From Methylovulum sp. (GTDB lineage: Bacteria > Pseudomonadota > Gammaproteobacteria > Methylococcales > Methylomonadaceae): 5,388 nucleotides of DNA. The notes under the pieces were generated by a model, which saw only the letters and a program-made list of their open reading frames with translations, was not told where the DNA came from and ran no database searches. This document shows positions 1 to 5,388 of the stretch, piece by piece; positions within the stretch are counted from its first letter, which is position 1; each line of letters opens with the position of its first letter. The translations under genes and the position numbers were made by a program. The stretch is taken from NCBI GenBank assembly GCA_016919605.1, contig JACXTQ010000178.1, positions 1 through 5,388 on the forward strand, in the 5' to 3' direction.

Positions 1-2324
1 ATCAGGACAAATTTTTCAAATCCAATCGCTTGCGGTTGTTGGATTTATCTCAGTATGAGCCTGGATTGCAACTTTTTCAGGAAGCTTTTTTTCGGGCTTC
101 CGGTTTGGCGGCATTAGCGGAACAGAACAATAAGCCCAGCCTGATTTTAACGCTTTTGGAGGCTTTATATTATTTTCTTAGCAATCACCATGAGCGCGTG
201 TCCGAATCTCATCAGGCGGCACCGGCAATCCTTTGGGAAGCCGCACAAGCAAGCGGCATCCAATGGCTAGAAGAGCCAAAAAAAATTCATGTGACCATTT
301 TACCTAACGTGTTGTCAGGTATAGCTTGCAATTTGCAGCCGTTGGTCAACGAATGTAAAGAATCTAGTTTTGGAGTTAATTTGGTGAAAAATGCCTTAAA
401 TGGCCGTTTAAGCCTGCCCAGTCCTTTTTCGGTAAACCGTGCTTATTGCCAAGAAAGCTATGAAGTGGCTCCAGACCTTAACTGCCTGCGCTTTACCGAT
501 GGCGACCATACGTTTTTCTTGGTACAACTGCTGTCTTCAGCAGATGCCTTGTATTTTCCGGTGGCCAATGTTTTTTTATCGCTTGCCCACGTTAATGAAT
601 CCCATATCAAGCGTCTGCAAGAGAAATTGATTAAAGATTTTGCCAAAATTGCCGTCCACGCCACGGCCAGCAATTCATTTGCCGGAGTTATCGCTTCTCA
701 TAGCAGGCCTTCGCATTTTTATTATGATGTCTGGCCTGCCTTGTTTGAGTTGGCTTCCCCGCAACTCTTGCTTGATAAGCTACCCGCTATTATCATGCGC
801 AAAGACCATGATTTTAATGATGCCGATTTATTGTTTACTTGTCATAAACGTCAGGTTTTAGATTCCCATGAACTTGATCGGCTCGTTTTTGATGACAATA
901 AATGGTTTGTGCATATTGGGCGGCAACAGCATCTTAGTAGCCGTTTTGCCTACGACATTGCCGACCGCTATTTGGTCGATAAGGTCTTGCAATCGCCTAC
1001 TGAAACGGCGTTGGCAAAAACTACCCGGCTCACTGATGGTTATCCTGTAGTTTGGATAGGCGTGGAAGGCCAAAAGCGTTGCTGGGTGGAGCAAGTTGAA
1101 GGTTATGCCTATATCCTTAACCAACTTGCCAACCGTTATCCCACATTGGCGGTTATTTTTGACGGCTGGACTATGCCGTTTACCCCTTCGGAAGCCTCTC
1201 GCTACGAAGCGGAAAAAGACCATAAGGTGGTGCAAGATATCCTCGCTTTAGTGAAACCCACGATCCGTTATATTTCAGTGGTTGGCGAAACCAGCAACAC
1301 CAAGTTAGTGGTCGGGCATCTTGCCGATTTTTTTATCAGCAATTTTTCTACAGGTTCCCTGCATATTTCAAGGCTATTGGCAAAGCCCGGTTTCTGCCAT
1401 TTGAGCAAAGCATTTTCTGAGATTGCCCTTCGCCATGCCATGCACATCCATCCTAACCCGCATGTTTATTTGCTTCCCCAAGAGCATATTTCCGATAAAC
1501 CGGATCATGCCGATATCCGTCATGATTATTTAAGCTACTCGATTGACAAAAAATGTTTTTATCATTTTATTGAACAACGCCTGCCCACTCTATTGGAGAA
1601 AACCGGACACACAACCAACAGATTTTTTATCGAACCCTCTTATAGCATCACCCATGATTTGCGGACGCATGTAAAAATGGCGACCCACGGCAACGTCCTT
1701 TCTGTCGGTGCGGGTGAAGACAAGCTATTAGCTTTACGGCATTATCCCGACAGTTATTTGCAAAAACAACTAGTTTACGGCACATTCCCTTTTGGTAGCG
1801 CCGAGAAAGCGGGATTGTCCGGCGATTATTTGATCTGGCTGCGGGCACCTTTGTTACGAGTTTGTTATCATGCCAAAGAATTGACTCTGGTGGCCGCACA
1901 CAAGGGGCAGACCTTGACGATCAGCGATATTTTTAAGGTTGGGCATAAGGTATTGGATAATTATTATACCCGTCTGTTATCGGGTGGTTTTACCACGCCG
2001 TTTGGAGAATGTAGTGAAACCATGTTCGACACTGCCATTAACAATCTGAAAAAACAATTTATTTTTATCGGCATTAATGAAAAACCACATGAATCCTACG
2101 ACCTGCTCTGCACTGTCATGGATTGGGATAAGACACTTTTTACCACACTGACCCCAGCCAGATACGAGCTGGACAGCAATGATTTTTCTGATGAAGAATT
2201 ACGCTTGGCAAAAGAGATGAACAGCTTGGATTTGCGGTTGTATGAAGTGGCTTTGGAGTTGTTTGACAGCAAGCTTAAGGCCACCCAATTTTTGGGCAAC
2301 CTAAAAACCGTCGTGGCAGTTTAA
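1..2324 (+). CDS. Uncharacterised protein with degenerate C-terminal sulfotransferase-like domain (5' partial)
   Basis: The reading frame is open to the left edge; the first whole codon is at 3. The first start-like codon is a TTG at 30 without a convincing ribosome site, and the first in-frame ATG lies about 250 codons in, so the true start is probably outside the window. Residue numbers below count from that TTG (764 residues to the TAA). The last third resembles the core of the Sulfotransfer_2 family: YGTFPFG (583-589), where these enzymes have a GHxPYG-like turn; LIWLRAPLLRVCYH (601-614), where they have the FLRDPVERxxSHYY 3'-phosphate-binding segment; DNYYTRLLSG (643-652), like DNLQTRxLxG; a FDxAxxNLKKxFxFxGxxE stretch (666-684); and a terminal NSLDLRLYEVALELF helix (731-745). 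No PKTGGTS-type PAPS loop is seen. Residues 1 to about 500 are not recognised. They include RPSHFYYDVW (226-235), a strand ending in VIFDGW (375-380), and an ADFFIS...STGSLH...LLAKPG stretch around 430-455 reminiscent of glycosyltransferase donor sites. No signal peptide or membrane segment is evident. Function unknown. Confidence 0.6.
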   Translation, partial: QDKFFKSNRLRLLDLSQYEPGLQLFQEAFFRASGLAALAEQNNKPSLILTLLEALYYFLSNHHERVSESHQAAPAILWEAAQASGIQWLEEPKKIHVTILPNVLSGIACNLQPLVNECKESSFGVNLVKNALNGRLSLPSPFSVNRAYCQESYEVAPDLNCLRFTDGDHTFFLVQLLSSADALYFPVANVFLSLAHVNESHIKRLQEKLIKDFAKIAVHATASNSFAGVIASHSRPSHFYYDVWPALFELASPQLLLDKLPAIIMRKDHDFNDADLLFTCHKRQVLDSHELDRLVFDDNKWFVHIGRQQHLSSRFAYDIADRYLVDKVLQSPTETALAKTTRLTDGYPVVWIGVEGQKRCWVEQVEGYAYILNQLANRYPTLAVIFDGWTMPFTPSEASRYEAEKDHKVVQDILALVKPTIRYISVVGETSNTKLVVGHLADFFISNFSTGSLHISRLLAKPGFCHLSKAFSEIALRHAMHIHPNPHVYLLPQEHISDKPDHADIRHDYLSYSIDKKCFYHFIEQRLPTLLEKTGHTTNRFFIEPSYSITHDLRTHVKMATHGNVLSVGAGEDKLLALRHYPDSYLQKQLVYGTFPFGSAEKAGLSGDYLIWLRAPLLRVCYHAKELTLVAAHKGQTLTISDIFKVGHKVLDNYYTRLLSGGFTTPFGECSETMFDTAINNLKKQFIFIGINEKPHESYDLLCTVMDWDKTLFTTLTPARYELDSNDFSDEELRLAKEMNSLDLRLYEVALELFDSKLKATQFLGNLKTVVAV

Positions 2325-2380
2325 AAAGCTAGGCCATCACCACAGCAACTTGGAAAAAAGAGGGTATTACGAGACATATA

Positions 2381-2418
2381 CCTTGTTAAGCCGCTCATAC
2401 GAACGGCTTAACTTAAGG
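2381..2418. terminator. Stem-loop between convergent genes, likely bidirectional terminator
   Basis: GTTAAGCCG (2385-2393) and CGGCTTAAC (2404-2412) form a perfect 9-bp stem around a 10-nt loop. CCTT (2381-2384) and AAGG (2415-2418) extend it by 4 bp across a two-base bulge. It lies in the 117-bp gap between two genes that converge, 56 nt after the stop of the left gene and 23 nt past the nifS stop on the other strand. Neither side has a clear T-run, so it is not a textbook intrinsic terminator. It may act as a weak terminator in both directions or as a 3' end stabiliser. Confidence 0.55.
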
Positions 2419-2441
2419 CTATATAGGGGGAATAAGCTTAA

Positions 2442-3650
2442 TCAGGCATAGGTTGGCTTAAACGCTTGTTCAGGGTTAGCCACCGGGGCATTGCCGTCCC
2501 AATACGGTGACAATTTGCGCAAGGTCGCAACCACGCCGGGCATGACTTTCAAGACTTCGTCGACTTCGTGCATGGAGTTATAGCGCGAGAACGAGAAACG
2601 TATCGTCCCGTGGGCCGCCGTGTAGGGGATATCCATCGCCCGCATGACATGGGAGGGTTCCAAGGAACCAGAAGTACAGGCTGATCCGCTAGAGGCGGCG
2701 ATACCCGCTTTGTTCAGCAACATCAAAATGGCCTCACCTTCAATATATTCAAAAGCAATATCGGTAGTGTTAGGCAAGCGGTTGTTCATGTCACCCGTGA
2801 TAAAGCAATGGGGGATCTGTTCGGTGATGCCGCGCTCCAAGCGGTCACGCATGGCTTTGACGTGGGTGTTTTCATATTCGATATGCTCCAACGCCAGTTC
2901 GCAAGCTTTGCCTAAGCCGACAATCGAGGCGGTGTTTTCAGTACCTGCACGCCTGCCACGTTCCTGATGGCCGCCCCGCAAAAGCGGACGGTAACGGGTG
3001 CCACGGCGCAAATACAATACACCTATGCCTTTAGGGGCATGCAGTTTATGGCCGGACAGCGACAACATGTCGATTTTGGTGTCCTGTAACATCATTGGGA
3101 TTTTGCCGACAGCCTGCACGGCATCCGTATGGAACATCACATCGGCTGCATGAGCCATTTCGGCCATTTCCACGACCGGAAACAGGGTTCCCGTTTCGTT
3201 ATTTGCCCACATGACCGAGACAATGGCAACTTGGTCAGACAACAGTTTTTTGTAAGCTTCCAGATTCAAACGTCCGGCGCGGTCTACCGGCATCCTATGG
3301 ATGGTGTAGCCTTCTTTTTCCAGCACTTCGCACAGGCTTAAGATGGCCGGATGCTCAACGGTAGTGGTAATGATTTCTTTTTTGTTCGGCTGGGCTTTAA
3401 TAGCGGACAAGATCGCCGTGGAATTGGATTCCGTGCCGCAAGAAGTGAAGATGATCTCCGAATCATGCTCACAGCCAATCAGGTTTTGCACTTGCTGGCG
3501 GGCCTGTTTAAGGCCACGCGCCACGCCATCGGCAAATTTATGGATAGACGAGGGATTGCCGTATTGCTCTAGAAAATAGGGGATCATCACGTCGACCACA
3601 GCATGATCCACTTTAGTGGTGGCGTTGTTGTCCAGATAAATATCGGTCAT
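2442..3650 (-). CDS. nifS: NifS, nitrogenase-specific cysteine desulfurase
   Basis: This is a PLP-dependent class V aminotransferase-fold enzyme that converts L-cysteine to alanine and passes the sulfur as a persulfide to NifU, in the cytoplasm, for nitrogenase Fe-S cluster assembly. The 402-residue protein starts YLDNNATTKVD, typical of NifS/IscS. It has the cofactor-site residues His100 (in VEHPA), Asn151 (in WANNETG), Asp176 and Gln179 (in HTDAVQA), and the PLP lysine Lys202 in SLSGHKLHAPKG. RRAGTEN lies at 233-239, and the persulfide Cys325 is in SSGSACTSGSLEPSHV. Lys202 and Cys325 carry the same numbers as in A. vinelandii NifS, and the short mobile-loop sequence after the cysteine fits the Nif type. 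The ATG at 3650 is preceded by AGGA, 8 nt upstream. It is the last gene of the operon, 10 nt after nifU. No nifV follows it, unlike in Azotobacter. The gene is complete and all key residues are present. Confidence 0.97.
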   Translation of the reverse strand: MTDIYLDNNATTKVDHAVVDVMIPYFLEQYGNPSSIHKFADGVARGLKQARQQVQNLIGCEHDSEIIFTSCGTESNSTAILSAIKAQPNKKEIITTTVEHPAILSLCEVLEKEGYTIHRMPVDRAGRLNLEAYKKLLSDQVAIVSVMWANNETGTLFPVVEMAEMAHAADVMFHTDAVQAVGKIPMMLQDTKIDMLSLSGHKLHAPKGIGVLYLRRGTRYRPLLRGGHQERGRRAGTENTASIVGLGKACELALEHIEYENTHVKAMRDRLERGITEQIPHCFITGDMNNRLPNTTDIAFEYIEGEAILMLLNKAGIAASSGSACTSGSLEPSHVMRAMDIPYTAAHGTIRFSFSRYNSMHEVDEVLKVMPGVVATLRKLSPYWDGNAPVANPEQAFKPTYA

Positions 3651-3658
3651 GGCTGTAT

Positions 3659-3662
3659 TCCT
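3659..3662 (-). promoter_or_regulatory. nifS ribosome binding site overlapping the nifU stop codon
   Basis: On the minus strand AGGA lies 8 nt before the nifS ATG and shares two bases with the TAG that ends nifU (3663-3661). Ribosomes finishing nifU therefore stop on the nifS initiation site, which suggests translational coupling of the sulfur donor and its scaffold partner. The coupling is inferred from the spacing. Confidence 0.6.
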
Positions 3663-4560
3663 ATGCTGCTATGTTCACAAGTTTGGCCATTTCCGAAGCC
3701 GGTACGACTTTGATAAATTCGCCCATCACTTCCATCAGCCGTTGTTGGATGCCCGCTATGGTCATCGCCGCCATTTGGCAGCCGCTGCACGCGCCCGTCA
3801 TATTGACGTAGGCGGTGTTGCCTATCACTTCGACCAATTCGACATCGCCACCATCAGCCATCAACGAAGGCCGCAACGATTCCAGCACTTGTTCAATTTT
3901 TTTGATGCGTTGCAAATTGGTTAACGGGCCTTTGACTTCGACGACCACAGGTTTCGCTACAGGCGCGGCTTCGGGGTCGAATTTCTCGCCTTTTTCCGCC
4001 AGCACTTTTTCCAAAATCGCTTCAATATCTTCATGGCAAGCCGCGCAACCGCCACCCGCTTTGGTAAAATTGGTCACGTCTTGGACCGTGCGCAGCTTGT
4101 TTGCCCAGACCATTTCTTCGATCATTACCGCATCAATTGCAAAACATTTGCAGATTAACGCGCCTTCTTCATGGTCGTCCGCCCATTCTTCACCGCGATA
4201 ATTGGCAATCGCCGCTTGCAAAGCCTCACGTCCCATGACGGAACAATGCATTTTTTCTGGCGGCAAACCTTCCAAATGGTCAGCAATATCCTGATTAGTG
4301 ACTTTTAAAGCTTCATCAATAGTCATGCCTTTGATGATTTCGGTCAGCACCGATGATGAGGCAATCGCCGAGCCGCAACCAAAAGTTTGGAAGCCGGCAT
4401 CAAGGATCACTTCGCTGGCATCATCAACCTTTAAGGTCAAACGCAAGGCATCACCGCAACTGATGGAACCCACTTCACCTATGGCATTGGCATCGGCCAC
4501 CGCTCCGGCATTTTTAGGGTTAAAAAAATGTTCTTTTACTTTATCTGAATAGTCCCACAT
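3661..4560 (-). CDS. nifU: NifU, three-domain Fe-S cluster scaffold
   Basis: NifU assembles [2Fe-2S] and [4Fe-4S] clusters from iron and NifS-derived sulfur and delivers them to NifH and other nitrogenase proteins in the cytoplasm. The 299-residue protein shows all three domains. The IscU-like domain (about 1-125) has Cys35 in SCGD, Cys62 in FGCGSA and Cys106 in HCSVMG. The central BFD-like [2Fe-2S] domain (about 133-185) has Cys137 and Cys139 (CKC) and Cys172 and Cys175 (GGGCAAC). A proline/valine-rich linker (about 195-212) leads to the Nfu-type domain (about 213-299), with the GACSGC pair Cys258 and Cys261. All nine expected cysteines are present, and the first seven carry the A. vinelandii residue numbers. 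The frame stays open upstream to 4713, but the ATG at 4560 is chosen because MWDYSDKV is the usual NifU start and GAGGA lies 7 nt before it. It is the middle gene of the operon, 95 nt after iscA and 10 nt before nifS. Confidence 0.97.
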   Translation of the reverse strand: MWDYSDKVKEHFFNPKNAGAVADANAIGEVGSISCGDALRLTLKVDDASEVILDAGFQTFGCGSAIASSSVLTEIIKGMTIDEALKVTNQDIADHLEGLPPEKMHCSVMGREALQAAIANYRGEEWADDHEEGALICKCFAIDAVMIEEMVWANKLRTVQDVTNFTKAGGGCAACHEDIEAILEKVLAEKGEKFDPEAAPVAKPVVVEVKGPLTNLQRIKKIEQVLESLRPSLMADGGDVELVEVIGNTAYVNMTGACSGCQMAAMTIAGIQQRLMEVMGEFIKVVPASEMAKLVNIAA

Positions 4561-4567
4561 GGCTTTA

Positions 4568-4572
4568 TCCTC
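4568..4572 (-). promoter_or_regulatory. nifU ribosome binding site
   Basis: GAGGA on the minus strand sits 7 nt before the ATG at 4560. It decides the nifU start against the longer in-frame possibility reaching back to 4713, which would overlap the end of iscA. Confidence 0.7.
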
Positions 4573-4585
4573 GGAATTGGGGTAG

Positions 4586-4647
4586 GGCGGGCAATGCTGT
4601 TGCGCGTTTTGATCGGTTTGCGGCGGACAAAGCTTCAGTTGCCCACC
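4586..4647 (-). other. Possible RNA stem in the iscA-nifU spacer
   Basis: In the transcribed (minus) strand GGTGGGCAA (4647-4639) can pair with TTGCCCGCC (4594-4586), giving 9 bp including one G-U pair, around a 44-nt loop. The loop holds a minor 4-bp TTTG/CAAA hairpin (4617-4631). The stem lies 13 nt upstream of the nifU ribosome site and just after the iscA stop. It might protect the mRNA end or tune expression of nifU relative to iscA. It may also be chance, because the loop is long. Confidence 0.25.
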
Positions 4648-4655
4648 TTCATAAA

Positions 4656-5012
4656 TTACGAACAGGTTTTCGTTCCTGTACCGCTGGCACTGGTATTGAA
4701 CGAAGAACCGCAAGCACAGCTTTTTGCCGCGTTAGGGTTAATAAACTTGAAACCTGAACCCTCTATGCTGTCGAGAAAATCGACTTCCATGCCATCCAAC
4801 ATGGGCATACTGGTGGGGGCAACAAACACTTTAACTGCGCCGCAGTCAATTACGGTGTCTTCAGGAGCGTTATCGGCCTCAAGCTTCATACCGTATTGGT
4901 AACCCGAACATCCCCCATCAGTCACTTCGATACGAAGCCCGGCTGAAGGTGTTTCCGAACTGGCGATAAAGCGACCGACAGCATTTATAGCTTTTTCTGT
5001 TAAGGTAATCAC
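4656..5012 (-). CDS. iscA: Nif-associated A-type Fe-S carrier (IscA/HesB family)
   Basis: This is a small cytoplasmic A-type protein that binds iron or an Fe-S cluster and acts as a carrier or alternative scaffold beside NifU. The 118-residue product has the family's three cysteines: Cys35 in TDGGCSGYQYGM, and Cys99 and Cys101 in SCACGSSF near the C-terminus. The IEGSGFKFINPNA segment before the last pair is typical of the family. A further 13 residues or so follow the usual end (about 107 residues in the Azotobacter Nif-IscA), rich in Ser, Thr and Gly, with an additional cysteine at 117. The start is GTG at 5012, supported by AGGAG 7 nt upstream; the next in-frame ATG would remove Cys35. It is the first gene of the operon, directly behind the sigma-54 promoter, and its order before nifU and nifS is the same as in Azotobacter. 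The family and nif context are clear; the name iscA(nif) is chosen by position. Confidence 0.93.
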   Translation of the reverse strand: MITLTEKAINAVGRFIASSETPSAGLRIEVTDGGCSGYQYGMKLEADNAPEDTVIDCGAVKVFVAPTSMPMLDGMEVDFLDSIEGSGFKFINPNAAKSCACGSSFNTSASGTGTKTCS

Positions 5013-5019
5013 AACAAGT

Positions 5020-5024
5020 CTCCT
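5020..5024 (-). promoter_or_regulatory. iscA ribosome binding site for a GTG start
   Basis: AGGAG on the minus strand lies 7 nt before the GTG at 5012-5010. The good spacing supports this non-ATG start, and no in-frame ATG is available that would keep the N-terminal strand and Cys35. Confidence 0.75.
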
Positions 5025-5057
5025 GAAAGGGTTGGCATCGTTCTTGTAGTCACTTAA

Positions 5058-5073
5058 TGCAACCTATGTGCCA
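5058..5073 (-). promoter_or_regulatory. Sigma-54 (RpoN) promoter of iscA-nifU-nifS
   Basis: On the minus strand TGGCAC (5073-5068), a 5-nt spacer and TTGCA (5062-5058) match the consensus TGGCAC-N5-TTGCW exactly. Transcription should start near 5047, giving a leader of about 35 nt before the iscA GTG. This class needs an enhancer-binding activator, here presumably NifA, whose candidate sites lie upstream. Confidence 0.93.
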
Positions 5074-5090
5074 GATCATTATTATTTTTA

Positions 5091-5103
5091 TAAGCAATTG
5101 ATG
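5091..5103 (-). promoter_or_regulatory. Candidate IHF binding site
   Basis: On the minus strand CATCAATTGCTTA fits the IHF consensus WATCAANNNNTTR at every fixed position except the first (C instead of A/T). It is centred about 50 bp upstream of the predicted start near 5047, within AT-rich DNA, and lies between the sigma-54 promoter and the NifA-type sites. IHF normally bends DNA at this place in nif promoters. Confidence 0.6.
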
Positions 5104-5105
5104 TT

Positions 5106-5111
5106 TATAAT
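5106..5111 (+). promoter_or_regulatory. Weak candidate -10 box for the nifZ-like gene
   Basis: TATAAT occurs on the plus strand about 100 bp upstream of the ATG at 5210. No good -35 element is found at 16-18 bp distance, and the segment is generally AT-rich, so this may be a chance match. It is listed because no convincing promoter for the rightward gene is otherwise visible. Confidence 0.15.
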
Positions 5112-5132
5112 ATAAAAATAGACATTACTAAG

Positions 5133-5148
5133 TGTAGCAAAGATTACA
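5133..5148. promoter_or_regulatory. NifA upstream activator site 1 (TGT-N10-ACA)
   Basis: TGT at 5133 and ACA at 5146 are separated by exactly 10 nt, a perfect match to the NifA binding consensus. The centre is about 94 bp upstream of the predicted iscA transcription start, within the usual range for NifA enhancers. Confidence 0.8.
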
Positions 5149-5169
5149 AACAAACAATTCATAGGCTTT

Positions 5170-5185
5170 TGTAAGGTTTCCTACA
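5170..5185. promoter_or_regulatory. NifA upstream activator site 2 (TGT-N10-ACA)
   Basis: A second perfect TGT-N10-ACA, centred about 131 bp upstream of the predicted iscA start and 37 bp from site 1. It is part of a larger imperfect palindrome (5167-5188). It lies only 24 bp before the nifZ ATG, so it cannot be a conventional upstream site for a rightward promoter between itself and that gene. Confidence 0.75.
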
Positions 5186-5198
5186 AAACCATTCTAAC

Positions 5199-5204
5199 GG
5201 GGAG
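5199..5204 (+). promoter_or_regulatory. Ribosome binding site of the nifZ-like gene
   Basis: GGGGAG lies 5 nt before the ATG at 5210. It supports that start codon and the rightward reading frame, although the gene is cut by the window edge. Confidence 0.75.
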
Positions 5205-5209
5205 AAAGC

Positions 5210-5388
5210 ATGAGAGTAGAAGATTTAGATATAGGCGACATTGTTTATGCTGCCGCCGCCATTACCGATGACGGTTCAATACCTGATGGCGAGGAAGGCG
5301 CAATTTTGGCGGAAGCCGGAACCCGTGGTGTTATCACCATGATAGGCCATGTTGAAGAGCAACCCGAACGCAGCGTGTTTTTGGTACG
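5210..5388 (+). CDS. nifZ: NifZ-like nitrogen fixation protein (3' partial)
   Basis: The first 59 codons are visible; the gene continues past the right edge. NifZ is a small protein that helps mature the P-clusters of the NifDK MoFe protein, acting on the second cluster pair. The visible part fits the NifZ domain: IGDIVYAAAAI (8-18), then a DDGSIPDGEEGAIL stretch (20-33) resembling the family's NDGTxPGxxxGxxL, then AGTRGVITMIGHV (36-48), corresponding to the xGxxGYVxxIGxF segment. The remainder (EEQPERSVFLV) matches the strand that ends with xxYxVxF in the family. The ATG has a good ribosome site. It is divergent from iscA-nifU-nifS across a 197-bp control region; in Azotobacter nifZ instead lies downstream in the same direction as nifUSV. 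No strong promoter of its own is seen. The assignment rests on pattern memory and half a domain, supported by the nif context. Confidence 0.78.
   Translation, partial: MRVEDLDIGDIVYAAAAITDDGSIPDGEEGAILAEAGTRGVITMIGHVEEQPERSVFLV

Noticed and set aside
30..32. TTG at 30 as the true start of the left gene
   Set aside because: The frame is open to the window edge, no convincing ribosome site precedes the TTG, and the codons before it read as plausible protein. The gene is better treated as cut at its 5' end.
858..1235. Minus-strand open frame of 125 codons inside the left gene
   Set aside because: It lies wholly within the coding frame of the sulfotransferase-like gene, with no recognisable product or ribosome site. 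It is treated as a shadow frame.
2644..2967. Plus-strand open frame of 107 codons inside nifS
   Set aside because: It is antisense to a fully conserved part of nifS, including the persulfide cysteine region, and its translation resembles no known protein. The same applies to the other plus-strand frames inside nifS, nifU and iscA.
4561..4713. N-terminal extension of NifU by 51 codons in the same open frame
   Set aside because: The ATG at 4560 begins the usual NifU N-terminus, has a well-placed GAGGA, and places all domain cysteines at the Azotobacter residue numbers. The extension overlaps the iscA coding end in another frame and does not look like NifU.
5076..5125. AT-rich stretch considered as a mobile-element end or origin
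   Set aside because: No terminal inverted repeats, target duplications or iterated motifs are seen. The AT-rich, bendable DNA is explained by its place between the NifA sites and the sigma-54 promoter, around the IHF-like site.

Overview
The window holds part of a nitrogen-fixation (nif) gene region from a diazotrophic proteobacterium. NifU and NifS match the Azotobacter vinelandii proteins in length, and their catalytic and ligand residues fall at the same residue numbers (NifU Cys35/62/106/137/139/172/175; NifS Lys202/Cys325). The control region has a sigma-54 promoter, NifA-type upstream activator sites and an IHF-like site. Moderate GC and the general style of the proteins would fit a gammaproteobacterium such as a methanotroph of the Methylococcales. 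That taxonomic guess is inference from memory; the sequence does not prove it.

Layout. Positions 1-2324 (+) carry a long gene cut by the left edge. Its C-terminal third looks like a degenerate sulfotransferase and the rest is an unrecognised, possibly glycosyltransferase-like region. Positions 2325-2441 separate it from the convergent nif operon and contain a strong stem-loop (2381-2418). Positions 5012-2442 (-) are a compact operon iscA(nif)-nifU-nifS. Positions 5013-5209 are a divergent control region. At 5210 (+) a gene for a NifZ-like protein begins and runs off the right edge.

Function. NifS removes sulfur from cysteine. NifU assembles Fe-S clusters with that sulfur, and the A-type protein IscA(nif) is a carrier or alternative scaffold. 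Together they supply clusters for nitrogenase and its maturation factors. NifZ acts at a later step, helping mature the P-clusters of NifDK. The operon appears to be switched on by NifA and RpoN: a near-consensus -24/-12 element lies 46 bp upstream of the iscA GTG start, an IHF-like site sits behind it, and two perfect TGT-N10-ACA sites lie further upstream.

No RNA genes, CRISPR arrays, insertion sequences or origins were seen. The nif genes are a known system. The least explained parts are the fused sulfotransferase-like gene, which lacks a recognisable PAPS-binding loop, and the question of how the divergent nifZ gene is transcribed.
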